DNA of 64,000 nucleotides. Source: Macrothele yani. Lineage: Eukaryota; Arthropoda; Arachnida; Araneae; Macrothelidae. How positions within the stretch are numbered: position 1 is the first letter of the stretch; every line of letters begins with the position of its first letter. The position numbers were made by a program, and so were the translations under genes. The notes under the pieces were generated by a model. The model had not been told where the DNA came from. It saw only the letters and a program-made list of their open reading frames with translations, and did not search any database. This document shows positions 20,785-30,868 of the stretch, piece after piece. The stretch lies in assembly GCA_039090855.1 (NCBI GenBank), contig CM077013.1, forward strand, positions 143,179,240-143,243,239, given 5' to 3'.

Positions 20785-20796
20785 TGGCGCCCGAAC
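20785..20796 (+). promoter_or_regulatory. Primer binding site, tRNA-Lys type
   Basis: TGGCGCCCGAAC, one base after the 5' LTR. From general knowledge this equals the start of the tRNA-Lys-primed binding site of several retroelements. The same 12 bases, at the same spacing, occur in copy 2. Confidence 0.85.
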
Positions 20797-20920
20797 TATC
20801 CGGATGACCCGACCGTTCAAAATCTCGCATTGGTGTGATGTTATTTCCACACCGCGAGATAGGAAAAATAAGAGAATCCCTTCTCCAGCACTTCAAAAAA
20901 AAAAAAAAAAAAAAAAAATA

Positions 20921-20932
20921 AGGGGGAGATGA
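20921..20932 (+). promoter_or_regulatory. Polypurine tract
   Basis: AGGGGGAGATGA directly abuts the 3' LTR and is preceded by a run of about 26 A residues. Copy 2 has AAGGGGAGAGGA in the same place. Confidence 0.75.
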
Positions 20933-21112
20933 TGCAACGTACCAGGAGATGTGACGTACCTGCCAGAAGAACGCACACGACATAAAGGCAGATAGGAATC
21001 AGAATAAAACGTCCGCGTAGCTCAATTGGTAGAGTGACTTATTCCGGAATGAGGGGATCCGGGTTCGAATCCTGGCGTGGACGGAAATGACGGAGAAATT
21101 TACTTCGTTATA
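20933..21112 (+). repeat. 3' LTR of mini-LTR element, copy 1
   Basis: Begins TGCAACGTACCAGG and ends TACTTCGTTATA. It carries a second tRNA-like segment at 21011-21083 with an intact B box. Confidence 0.88.
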
Positions 21113-21784
21113 AGCTATGGAACTTTATAGCACACCATACCACAATGCGCTGTGTCGGCTCCGTATGCTGCTCTGAAACGCATTCCTTCTAGTGCATCAA
21201 GTTGAATCTAGACATCGAAAAACACCAGGAGCTTCCTGTAGGAGTTCTTAGTATTATTCCAACATGATGTGTCGGTGCTGCAATATCAGTGGAAGTGTCA
21301 GCAACAGACAGCGCGCTACTACTCCAGCCTCCAACAGAGGACGTCCAACAGGTCTTGCGATCAGCGGATGTGCGCTGTCTGCCATTGTTGCGCTAAAGCT
21401 TGAGACGTCGCTCTGAGGTCGATCAACGTCATGCTGAGCAGGTATCGGTCTTCATGGCCATTTTTGTACTTTTGTGCACCAAAATCTCCACATATGGTTG
21501 CCACGTTCTTTTCTTTCCACTTCTGCAACAAACGGGACACTTTGTTCACGTTGAGGCCTACAAGAGTGGCGATATCTTGTATTGACACACCGACTTCCAG
21601 TGGACTCATAATGTGACCACGGTTAAACTGGGACATATGTACGCACGGGTATTATCTTCTATGGCGTGACATCATTTTTTAGAATCCAGCTAGGGACTAC
21701 TCTTATGTGCAGGCTGCATTTAAACTGTGACGTAGTACAGAGTTAAAGCACGCGTCAAGACGACAAATCTGCGGCGATATATTC

Positions 21785-22130
21785 CGTCCTTTTAGCTTAG
21801 TTAGGAGAGAAAATTACTCCGGAGTGAGGGGACGCGTCTTCGAATTTGTCTCGGACAAATTTGTGTTTTCACAAAACCTGAGCCGAGATGGTTCTGTGCG
21901 CCTGGCTCGACAGCAAAACACGCCCCACTTTACTCTTGTAACCCGTTCTTCTACCCACCGTGACCTAATAATTCGTTTTTTAATAAACAGAAGTGCAGAT
22001 ACATTTTTCGTAGCCAGTAACAATTCGTTTGGTATGATGGTGGTCGGGTGGATTCGCCATAATTTTTCTATAAACTTCGATCCCGCAATTGGTGTCACTT
22101 CATCACCAGTCATTTAAAGGGGAACATTTG
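21785..22130 (+). repeat. Diverged tRNA-derived repeat
   Basis: 21785-21854 is tRNA-like: GTCCTTTTAGCTTAGTTAGG, ACTCCGGAGTGAGGGGA, and a weak B box CTTCGAATTTG, closing with GGAC. It resembles the tRNA-like part of the mini-LTR element. The following 270 bases are open on both strands for nearly 100 codons, but I recognise no protein. Confidence 0.45.
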
Positions 22131-22431
22131 GCAACTCCTGACTATATTGCGCATGTGTTCCGGATGACGAAACATGATCACTTGAGAAACAGAGCCCATG
22201 CATGAGCCTCTGTGTCCATGTCGATGGGTTAGCGTACACAGAATGCTAAGATCTAGCGGATATTAGAATTTCCTTTGCGGCTCATATTGCCACTTCTGAA
22301 CTTTTTGATCAGAGCTCGACGAATACGAATGCAGACTCCTTCCTCACCTTGAACTTCGCATTTTCTCGCACCGTTTCAGTGACTTTGTATTTCGTTTTCA
22401 GTTAGGCGTGGAAATGCACGAATTTCCATCC
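22131..22431. other. No recognisable gene
   Basis: Unassigned spacer. Confidence 0.45.
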
Positions 22432-22435
22432 TTAA

Positions 22436-22873
22436 CGTGGACGTCAAGTCATTTTGCTTCCTATACTTCCAATGGAAAAACTTCTGTACACATTTTCTTC
22501 ACAATTAATGCTTTTCCAAGGATGAAAATTTGAACATCGATTAAAATAGCTTCATTTTATAACTTGGAATACTTAATATTTTATAAAACATAACCATAAT
22601 TATGCAATCCAACATTTATTTGTCTACTGACGTCATTAAAGTACAGGTCGCGCCATCTTTTTTCTGGTTTCAACACCACCAAACGAAAAGTTATTGATTT
22701 TTAATATAATTATGGTTGTGTTTTAGAAAATATTAAGTATTCCAAGTTATAATATGAAGTTATTTTAATCGATGTTCAAATATTTATCCTTGGGAGCACA
22801 CTAATTGTGAAAGAAATGTGTACAAAAATTTTTCCATTGGAAGTATAGGAAGCAAAATTACTTAACGTCCACC
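22436..22873. mobile_element. Large palindrome with TTAA flanks
   Basis: Arms of about 180 bases: left-arm text TTTTGCTTCCTATACTTCC and TATAACTTGGAATACTTAAT recurs in reverse complement in the right arm. The spacer is about 80 bases. TTAA stands directly outside both ends (22432-22435 and 22874-22877), the target duplication used by piggyBac-type elements. No coding capacity. Class assignment rests only on the flanks. Confidence 0.7.
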
Positions 22874-22877
22874 TTAA

Positions 22878-23345
22878 CTTACCCATTTTTTTCGGACTGT
22901 GGATAAAAAGATTCAGGTACTTATGAAACGCATGGACGGTCTCAGTAGAAGTAGGACCTAATAAACTCATTGACGGTCTCAGTGGAAGTACCAGTGATGT
23001 CGTACTTCATATCAACCCGTGATATCAGTTCGGCAGGTGGAAAAAACAATTTTTTCACCTGCAAAAATAAAGCGATTTTGTCATAAGAGTGTGTTTACAC
23101 AAAAGCAAAAATGTCTTTCCCCGTTTTATTTTCTCGATCGAGTTTTGAAGAAGTAGCTATATGTTTTTTTTTTTTTGCTGATGAGAAGATGGGAATCAAC
23201 TTGGAAGAAGACAGCCAGTGTCAATATCACAAAACCTAAGCCCAAATCTTTCTCGCTTGATGAATTTGAAGGGTGGGGAAGTGTCGATGAAAAACTGAGA
23301 CAGTTATAATTGGAGAAACTTCAGGAGAATTTGATTTCACTTTAT
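22878..23345. other. No recognisable gene
   Basis: Unassigned. It contains ACGGTCTCAGTGGAAGTA-type text twice near 22940 and 22985, and a 13-base T run near 23168. Confidence 0.4.
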
Positions 23346-24262
23346 GTCATGAAAGAAATACGGGATTGCGCCATATAATACAAATTTTGAAGATTACAAT
23401 CTGATTTTCGGCGTAAATGTGACAAGGATGGTAAGTCAGATAATATCCGAAAACTCCAAAATTTTCATCGTCTTGGAGCGGGACTCGAACCCGCGTCTCC
23501 CAGAAAACGCCCGGGTATGCTAACCACTACACCACCCAGAACGACCAAGTTTCAAGTTTCCGATCAATTTGAATTTAACCATTACAGGATTCGCTAGTCT
23601 AAGCAACCGGCATTCATGTTTAGCGAATCTGGAGGCTAAGAATCTTAACCCGTGTTTGCCCGAAGAAGCAGATAAATCATGAAAGAAATACGGGATTACG
23701 CCATATAATACAAATTTTGAAGATGACAATCCGATTTTTGGCGTAAATGTGACAAGGATGGTAAGTCAGATAATATCCGAAAACTTGAAAATTTTTTTTT
23801 TCATCGTCCTGGAGCGGAACTCGAGCCGCGTCTCCCAGAAAACGCCCGGGTATTTGGTGTAATTGTGACAAGGATGGTAAGTCAGATATTATCCGAAATC
23901 CTTGTCACATTTACGCCAAAAATCGGATTCTCATCTTCAAAATTTGTATCATATGGCGTAATCCCGTATTTCTTTCATGATTTATCTGCTTCTCCGGGCA
24001 AACACGATATAAGATTCTTAGCCTCCAGATTCGCTATACATGAATGCCGGTTGCTTCGACTAGCGAATCCTGTAATGGTTAAATTCAAATTGATCGAAAA
24101 CTTGAAACTTGGTCGTTCTGGTTGGTGTAGTGGTTAGCATACCCGGGCGTTTTCTGGGAGTCCCGCTCCAGGACGATGAAAATTTTCAAGTTTTCGGATA
24201 TTATCTGACTTACTATCCTTGTCACATTTACGCCAAAAATCAGATTGTCATCTTCAAAATTC
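23346..24262. mobile_element. SINE-B composite, direct and inverted units
   Basis: Unit 1 (from 23346) and unit 2 (from 23677) both start CATGAAAGAAATACGGGATT and carry an antisense tRNA-like head (GGGACTCGAACCCGCGTCT, then GCTAACCACTACACCACCC). From about 23900 the same sequence returns in sense orientation, with TGGTGTAGTGGTTAGCATAC near 24122. Its B-box part is partly deleted. I found no clean target duplication around the whole block. Confidence 0.75.
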
Positions 24263-24325
24263 ACTTTATGTATTTGTAAACATAACCTTCAGATTCTTTA
24301 AATATAGCTGAGGACTCCATTTATC
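24263..24325. other. Short spacer
   Basis: About 60 unassigned bases before the Tc1 element. Confidence 0.4.
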
Positions 24326-24327
24326 TA

Positions 24328-25756
24328 CACTGACGGGAAAAAAATCCCAACACCACAAAAAAATAGTTGTAGAGGAATGAAATGGCGGCAATACATTTGT
24401 ATAAGTAACATATTTAATCGATTAAGGTTTCAAGATCACAGCTTAATGTAAGCGCGAGAAGAGCCATTTTAAATGTGAAATGCTGGTACATTAGTAACCG
24501 GTGTAACCGCCAGAATGTTTCATGCAAGCACGCAAACGTTCATGCATTGTGTCGTACAGGTGCTGGATGTCAGTTTGTGGGATGGAGTTCCATGCCTGTG
24601 GCACTTGGTCGGTTAATACAGGGACGGTTAATGCTGGTTGGGGGTGACGCTGGAGTTGTCGTCCAATGATGTCCCATACGTGCTCGATTGGTGAAAGATC
24701 TGGTGATCTAGCAAACCACGGAAACATGTCGACACTCTGTAGAGCATGTTGGGTTACAACAGCGGTATGAGGGCGAGCGTTATCCTGTTGGAAAACACCC
24801 CCTGGGATGCTGTTCATAAATGGCAGCACAACAGGTTGAATCACCAGACCGACGTACAACTGTGCCGTCAGGGTGCGTGGGATAACCACGAGAGTGCTCC
24901 TGCTGTCATAGGAAATTGCTCCCCAGACCATAACTCCAGTTGTAGGTCCAGTGTCTCTCGGCCACAGACAGGTTGGTTGCAGGCGCTCACCTGGCCTCCT
25001 TCTAACCAACACACGGCCATCACTGGCACCCAGGCAGAACCGGCTTTCATCAGAAAACACAACAGATCTCCACTCCGTCCTCCAATGAGCTCTAGCTTGA
25101 CACCACTGACGTCGCAAACGGCAGTGGTTTGGAGTAAGTGGAATGCACGTTACAGGGCGTCTGGCTCGGAGCTGTCCTTCAAGTAACCGATTTGTAACAG
25201 TTCGTTGTGTCACTGTGGTGGAAACTGCAGCTCAAATTGCTGCCGCAGACACGGTACGATGCGCCACGGCCATACGCCGTACACGGCGGTCTTCCCTCTC
25301 AGTAGTGCCACGTGGCCGGCAGGGAACCCGGTCTTCTTGAGGCAGTACCTTCCCTTGACCACCGCTGCCAACAATCATGCACAGTGGCTTCATTCCTGCC
25401 AAGTCGTTCTGCAATATTGCGGAACGAAAATCTACCTTCTCGTAGCCCTATTACACGACCTCGTTCAGACTCCGTGAGCTGTTGATAATGGCTTCTTCGT
25501 CTTCTTAAAGGCATTCTTGACTAACATCAACTCAGTACGTCGAATCTCGACGATAACTAACGCTCACGAACGTTACAGCGCGTATTTACAGCAAAACTGC
25601 TTTGCATGTTCCGAGGGGCGCTACTAGCGCCACACGTATGCGCCGAGCGCGAAAGTTGCATAGACGTCATCTTACAGATGTACTCTCACCGCCTACCAAC
25701 TGTCGGTTATCTAACACAACTCCTTCTTGGTGTTGGGATTTTTTTTTCCGTCAGTG
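24328..25756 (-). mobile_element. Tc1-like element, nearly intact
   Basis: A 1429-bp element. The left end starts CACTGACGGGAAAAAAATCC; the reverse complement of the right end starts CACTGACGGAAAAAAAAATC, and both continue CCAACACCA. TA precedes the left end (24326-24327); TG follows the right end, perhaps a mutated TA. The transposase is on the minus strand. Confidence 0.88.
24491..25514 (-). pseudogene. Tc1-like transposase, one frameshift and one nonsense codon
   Basis: Starts at 25514 with MPLRRRRSHYQQLTESERGR (helix-turn-helix). Near 25310 a single-base shift moves RPRGTTEREDRRVRRM into another frame. Near 25233 the codon in AAI-stop-AAVSTTV is TGA, probably from CGA by CpG decay. From 25213 the rest is open for 240 codons: VVFSDESRFCLGASDGR (first Asp), FQQDNARPHTA (second), RSPDLSPIEHVW (Glu), ending GGYTGY. 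Spacing from the second Asp to the Glu is again 32 residues. It is related to but clearly distinct from the gene at 3782. Confidence 0.9.
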
Positions 25757-25784
25757 TGTCTGATCATCATTATTCATGAATTAT

Positions 25785-26217
25785 GAATGAAATACGGGAT
25801 TACACCACATAATACAAATTTTGAAGATGAAAATCCGTTTTTTGGTGTAATTGTGACAAGGATGGTAAGTCAGATAAGATCTTAAAACTTCGTCGACCTG
25901 GAGCGGAAATCGAATCCGCGTCTTCCATATAGCCCCGGGTATGCTAACCACTACACCACCCAGAACGACCAAGTCTCAAGTTTCCGATGAATTTATGATG
26001 GTTATATTTTTCCGATGGTTATATTAAAATTAATCGGAAACTTGAGACTTGGTTGCTCTGGGTGGTGTAGTGGTCAGCATACCCGGGCACCATCTGGGAG
26101 ACGCGGGTTCGATTCCCGCTCTAGCACGACGAAATATTTCCAGTTTTCGGATATTATCTGACTTTACCATCCTTGTCACAGTTACACTAAAAAACGGATT
26201 GTCGTCTTCAAAATTTG
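25785..26217. mobile_element. Palindromic SINE-B dimer with 14-bp TSD
   Basis: Two SINE-B units meet head to head. The left has the antisense head (CACTACACCACCCAGAACG) and the right the sense head (GTGTAGTGGTCAGCATACCC). The short centre contains GATGGTTATATT twice. The direct repeat TATTCATGAATTAT flanks the dimer exactly (25771-25784 and 26218-26231). The B box in the right unit is GGGTTCGATTCCCGC. The duplication indicates that the dimer integrated as one piece. Confidence 0.88.
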
Positions 26218-26348
26218 TATTCATGAATTATTTTACATATATCATTAACAGTTTTTACAGCATAGAAATAAGTAGGTAAAATGCATTAATTTTGGAACGG
26301 TAGTTAACCATGGAATATTGTATGCGTGCATTCGTTTTATCAAAAAAT

Positions 26349-26389
26349 GTTCATCTTCAAAGGTTACCACGTAACCTTTGAAGATGAAC
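26349..26389. repeat. Perfect 19-bp inverted repeat
   Basis: GTTCATCTTCAAAGGTTAC, a CAC loop, then the exact reverse complement. It abuts the left edge of the duplicated segment at 26390. Confidence 0.9.
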
Positions 26390-26439
26390 ACTTAGGCGAC
26401 GTCAGGAAGTACAGCCAGTGGTTCAAGAGGCAAGTCATA

Positions 26440-26665
26440 CAGGAATTGGTAGGGTTTGAGATCTTACTCCACCCCCTCCCATACAAATCGGAATTAGTCC
26501 CATCTAATTACCATTTGTGTCGCTCCATGGCCCATTTCCTACAAGCTCTTCACTTCAATGGTAGATGTAGAGAGTGGCATTAGACACTTTCTGTCTTCGA
26601 AATCGGCAAAGTGGTACTGTCGTGGGATCGTATCTCTGGCGGAACATTGTCAAATGACTGTAAAA
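26440..26665 (+). pseudogene. mariner transposase C-terminal remnant, copy 1
   Basis: EILLHPLPYKSELVPSNYHL followed by CRSMAHFLQALHFNGRC matches the third catalytic region of mariner (HPPYSPDLAPSDYH in relatives). The Asp-containing SPDL reads KSEL, and SDYH reads SNYH, so the catalytic Asp is gone. A stop follows GRCREWH. The text then runs into the HP repeat at about 26674. The same remnant occurs at 29735-29960. Confidence 0.75.
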
Positions 26666-26673
26666 CAAGTTCG

Positions 26674-27236
26674 TAAAATCATGCAATGCATTGATTATAC
26701 GATACGCTTTCCAACATACCAGAAGTCATAGGAAAATGCCTTGGTTTTGAGGGTACTAAACTACGGTATAACGTTTGAGGTTCACATATATCAAAATTAA
26801 ATATCTTTGTGCCCGTGTTACCTATTTCTATTATCAAGAGCTACCATATATAAGCCGTTTTATAATTAAAAATCCTATCTAAATCCGGCAATTTTCACGC
26901 AAGTTATCGTGCGAAAATAATGGCTAGCGAATTCCACGCATGCGCACTTCTCGCAAATGCTGACAAAAAACATTTTTGGCGGAACTGCTTCCAAAGTCGT
27001 TACGGAATACCGTATCGTATCTCGTCGCAATAGAAGCAGTTTTAGTCAAATCATGAGGATAATGGCTGTGGAATAAATCTCGCTCCTGTGCCCTGACCTT
27101 TGATACTATTTTGATGATATTAAACAGAATTAATTCAGTATACCTCCGGAACAACTTACTAAAGTTTTAGAAGCATTTTTAGTCAAGTTATGAGGATAAT
27201 GGCTGTAGAATAAATCTTACTCCTGTGCCCTGACCT
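26674..27236 (+). repeat. HP repeat, copy without hairpin
   Basis: Begins AGTTCGTAAAATCATGCAAT, then TACGCTTTCCAACATACCAG, and carries internal ~145-bp units (CTGTGCCCTGACCTTTGATA, CCTCCGGAACAACTTACTAA). It ends abruptly with the duplication boundary. Confidence 0.7.
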
Positions 27237-28385
27237 GTGTTCCTCGTAAATTGGGAAAACTTTCTTCACCGAAAGTAAAGCAATTCCGTTGATAACAATA
27301 AACGTATTGATCTCCAATTCTTCTTTTCGATTTCTTTAAAGTTTTACTTTCTTTGTGTATGCTGACTCGAATATATTTCCAGTATTTTTAACCGTCTAAA
27401 TTTGAAGAAAATTAAGGAGCCGTTATTATTATTTTTTTTTATGTTGAGTTCTTTCTTAGAGAAAGAGCAATTCACTCAGAGCAAAGGATTTTATTATAAC
27501 AGAACCAATACCCGAAATTTACTTTCCCAATAAATGCGAAAATGGGATTAAAAAATGAAATAAAGCTCACTGGCGAAATTGCCGATATTTTAAGAATAAA
27601 AAAAAAGAATAAAAAAAACAAAGAATAAAAAAAAAAAAAAAAACGAAGGTTAAGGGAAAAGAGAACCCCCTTAAGCGTTTTGACCAACTCGAGCGGAAGA
27701 CTTGTATGTCAGCGCCGTGGAATGCGGATTGAGAATCGTTTGTTTTTGACTCCGCCCACTAAGTTTCCGACTTTTTGTGTTTTGATCAAAGGAAGAGTCG
27801 TTACCTTTTCCAGCTGTCCTTGCTTAACTTTCTCCCCCTTTCCTCCTCGTCCCCTGAGGCATTAAATGCACAGCACAAAATACTTAGAAAGGAGAAAAGA
27901 GAATAAGGAAAAAAAAACCCCAGGAATTTCAATTCAGTCGATATGATCAATCGATAATGACCATTCGGAGAATCCCTGTGGAAGTATTGCTCGTATTCGA
28001 AGTCAGTTTTGATTTGTGGTACCGCAGGGACATGACCCAAGGTTCTCTTAGAAAATGACGCCCTTACCTTCTTCCCCTTTCTTCCCTTCCACCTGCGCTT
28101 CTAAACAGAAGAAGAAAGAAATCGATGATTTTCAAGTTATGGATGTCGAGGAACGTTCGCGAGAACTCTCTACCTGACGTACTTAGCATAATCAGGCACC
28201 TAAGGCGCGAATGGCAATGTGTTCCATTCATAAATCTTAAATTAGGAGTTTCAGACGAAAAGTCGAGAATTCTGCCTGAAACTCCTGCTAACTGACGAAA
28301 AGTACGGCGTAATGTGAAACAAAATGTGCTATTTAAATCAAGAAACAGAAATTAGCAGAGTGTGAATTTTGCCCAGCTCAAATTA

Positions 28386-28390
<5 letters not shown>
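27237..28390. other. No recognisable gene
   Basis: AT-rich, with several A runs around 27598-27640. Open frames are short and unsupported. Confidence 0.5.
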
Positions 28391-28424
<34 letters not shown>

Positions 28425-28427
28425 AGA
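28391..28427. repeat. (GA)n microsatellite
   Basis: About 37 bases of alternating G and A with one GGG interruption. Confidence 0.9.
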
Positions 28428-28539
28428 GTTACAACACAGAATTTTCTTTTTCTTCTGCCCACATATCTACGTGAGATCGCTGTTACAAATCGTATTCTCC
28501 ACTCTTTTCTTTCTTGTGTCAACTTACAGTTCAGGTTCT

Positions 28540-28965
28540 TCTCTTCAGTCATTGTTAACACAATCCTTACATTTCACTTGAGGTCTTCTTCCAGTTCGAT
28601 TTATGGAAACTCATGTCATTGTTGACACATTTTTTCCATCTCATCCGAGATCTTCACCTAGTTCGCTTACTAGGAAGCTCATGCTTTCGATGATACAATC
28701 CTTTCATCTCACCTGCGGTCTTCCTTTAGTTCGCATTCCAGGTGGCCAATGCCATTGATGGCGCAGTCTTTCCATCTCACCTAAGGTCTTCTACTAATTC
28801 ACTTTCCAGGAAGCTCGTGCCATCGATGACGCAGTCTTTTCTTGTCATCTTAAGTCTTTCTCTAATCATATTTTCAGGAAGCTCATGTCATTGTCTCAAC
28901 ACAGTCTTTTCATTTCCCTTGAGGTATTCCTCTAGTTCACTTTCCAGTAATCTTATCATCAACGA
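28540..28965. repeat. Tandem array, about 68-bp unit
   Basis: Variants of CAGGAAGCTCATGTCATTG and CAGTCTTTTCATCTCACCTG recur at about 68-base intervals (28672, 28740, 28808, 28876). One further isolated unit with CTTCTGAGGTCTTCCTTTAG lies at 29282-29360. Roughly six diverged copies. Confidence 0.75.
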
Positions 28966-29682
28966 CCATGGGACAAATGCCAGTAGGAGCCGGACACCAG
29001 ATGACAGCAGATTACAATCATCTTGTATTTTTACTACCACCCCATCGACACTCATCTAGTAAAACCTGTCAGGGAAGGGGAACCAGGGAATAAATGCGTC
29101 CGGGGAAGACTTCAGAAGGAACCATCCATGCATTCCCGTCCCCAAACCCAGGGAGTCTGCCTAAAACCTCGGAAAAACCGGACCGGCCGCACGGGCTTGA
29201 AAACCCGTCAGAAACGTCCACCTCCCACACTAAGTACAGCGCGTTAGCAGCCTGCGCTTTGCCGGTGGTAGAAACCTTATCCCATTGTCTTAACAAAGTC
29301 CATCCATCTCTTCTGAGGTCTTCCTTTAGTTCGTTTTTCGGGAAGCCCATATAATCGACGGCGCAGTGTTTTCAGCTGTCAGTCAGACAATTGACAGCTG
29401 CTCACCTGAGGTCGACCATCATCGCTGACATCCTTGTCAAATCTGTGACAGGCAACCCCGCTACCAGTACAGTACAACTGACAGCTGAGGTGGGGTCTCT
29501 CCAATTCACTATCTTTCATCATCTGCACCATCTTAGTTTCTCCTCCAGATGCATTCAAATGGTTCCCCATGAATTGGCACCTTAGCAGGCAGAATAACGT
29601 GTCGATCTCTGCCACAGATTGCTGTCAAATACACAGGACGATAGGGTTTTGCGCCAAATCGTGACTATCACTTGGAACCAGT
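28966..29682. other. Unassigned, includes a GC-richer block
   Basis: 29060-29270 is GC-richer than its surroundings (AACCGGACCGGCCGCACGGG near 29175) and stays open on both strands for 74-93 codons. I recognise no protein. The direct repeat TGACAGCTG occurs twice between 29390 and 29490. Confidence 0.4.
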
Positions 29683-30541
29683 GACTTAGGCGACGTCAGG
29701 AAGTACAGCCAGTGGTGCAAAGAGAGACGTTCAAGAGGCAAGTCATACAGGAATTGGTAGGGTTTGAGATCTTACTCCACCCCCCATACAAATCGGAATT
29801 AGTCCCATCTAATTACCATTTGTGTCGCTCCATGGCCCATTTCCTACAAGCCCTTCACTTCAATGGTGGATGTAGAGAGTGGCATTAGACACTTTCTGTC
29901 TTCGAAATCGGCAAAGTGGTACTGTCGTGGGATCGTATCTCTGGCGGAACATTGTCAAATGACTGTAAAACAAGTTCGTAAAATCATGCAATGCATTGGT
30001 TATACGATAAGCTTTCCAACATACCAGAAGTCATAGGAAAATGCCTTGGTTTTGAGGGTACTAAACTACGGTATAACGTTTGAGGTTCACATATATCAAA
30101 ATTAAATATCTATGTGCCCGTGTTACCTATTTCTATTATCAAGAGCTACCATATATAAGCCGTTTTATAATTAAAAATCCTATCTAAATCCGGCAATTTT
30201 CACGCAAGTTATCGTGCGAAAATAATGGCTAACGAATTTCACGCATGCGCACTTCTCGCAAATGCTGACAAAAAACATTTTTGGCGGAACTGCTTCCAAA
30301 GTCGTTACGGAATACCGTATCGTACCTCGTCGCAATAGAAGCAGTTTTAGTTAAATCATGAGGATAATGGCTGTGGAATAAATCTCGCTCCTGTGCCCTG
30401 ACCTTTGATACTATTTTGATGATATTAAACAGAATTAATTCAGTATACCTCCGGAACAACTTACTAAAGTTTTAGAAGCATTTTTAGTCAAGTTATGAGG
30501 ATAACGGCTGTAGAATAAATCTTACTCCTGTGCCCTGACCT
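29683..30541. repeat. Segmental duplication, copy 2
   Basis: Direct repeat of 26390-27236, with the same mariner remnant (GILLHPPYKSELVPSNYH-like reading at 29765-29870) and HP start. Past 30541 this copy continues into further HP units and a hairpin, whereas copy 1 diverges. Confidence 0.9.
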
Positions 30542-30868
30542 TTTACCCCACTTCGATGATATTCAACAGAATCTGTTCAGTATACATCCGGAACGACATG
30601 ACAAAGTGTTGTTGCAATCGATGCATTTTTACGTAGGTTATAACGCATAAGGGCGATGGAATTGATCCCGCTCCTATGTCCTGACCTTTGACCCCATTTC
30701 GCCCATTTTCAATAGGGTTTGTCCCCAGGTGGTTCCCTACCACATACTAAAATTTCATCGAAATCGAACCATTTTTACGCGAGTTATCATGCGGACAGAC
30801 AGACAGAGAGACGGACAAAGGTGGAGTACATACGCTTCTTCAACCGTAGGTTGAAGAAGCGTAAAAAA
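29978..30868 (+). repeat. HP repeat element with terminal hairpin
   Basis: Left terminus AGTTCGTAAAATCATGCAAT; several ~145-bp units (GACCTTTGACCCCATTTCG, ATTTCATCGAAATCGAACCA); then a GACAGACAGACAGAGAGACG stretch; then a perfect hairpin TACGCTTCTTCAACC, GTA, and its complement at 30831-30863; then an A run. No coding capacity. Confidence 0.78.

Larger units (their letters stand above)
20603..21112 (+). mobile_element. Mini-LTR retroelement (TRIM-like) with tRNA-like sequence in each LTR, copy 1
   Basis: 510 bp: a 181-bp 5' LTR, one spacer base, a primer binding site TGGCGCCCGAAC, about 125 bases of internal sequence ending in a long A run and AGGGGGAGATGA, then a 180-bp 3' LTR. The target duplication AGCT is exact (20599-20602 and 21113-21116). 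There is no gag or pol. The architecture is that of a terminal-repeat retrotransposon in miniature, which must borrow a reverse transcriptase. Unusually, each LTR contains a full tRNA-like sequence. Confidence 0.9.
20240..21636 (-). pseudogene. Tc1-like transposase pseudogene, interrupted by a mini-LTR element
   Basis: On the minus strand, MSQFNRGHIMSPLEVGVSIQ (21636) is the helix-turn-helix; the middle is degraded. A 510-bp LTR element interrupts the gene. Past it the reading resumes with FQQDNGKNPCG (second Asp) and RSPDLSPIEHVYNMIARMTD (Glu), then ends GGHYTAY. The host copy is dead, but its pieces on both sides show that the LTR element landed inside a Tc1 gene. Confidence 0.75.
26390..27236. 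repeat. Segmental duplication, copy 1
   Basis: From CTTAGGCGACGTCAGGAAGT to TTACTCCTGTGCCCTGACCT, this segment is repeated in direct orientation at 29683-30541 with few differences, including one insertion (AGAGAGACGTTC region) in copy 2. It contains a mariner C-terminal remnant and an HP repeat start. Confidence 0.9.

Noticed and set aside
20603..21112. Mini-LTR element as a tandem pair of SINEs
   Set aside because: The primer binding site, purine tract, 4-bp duplications at both loci and an empty site fit an LTR element much better.
24491..25213. 240-codon frame as a functional gene
   Set aside because: It lacks the DNA-binding N-terminus, which lies upstream behind a nonsense codon and a frameshift, so it is part of a pseudogene.
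27680..28040. Small host gene between the duplicated segments
   Set aside because: The frames are short and AT-biased, with no splice, promoter or domain evidence.
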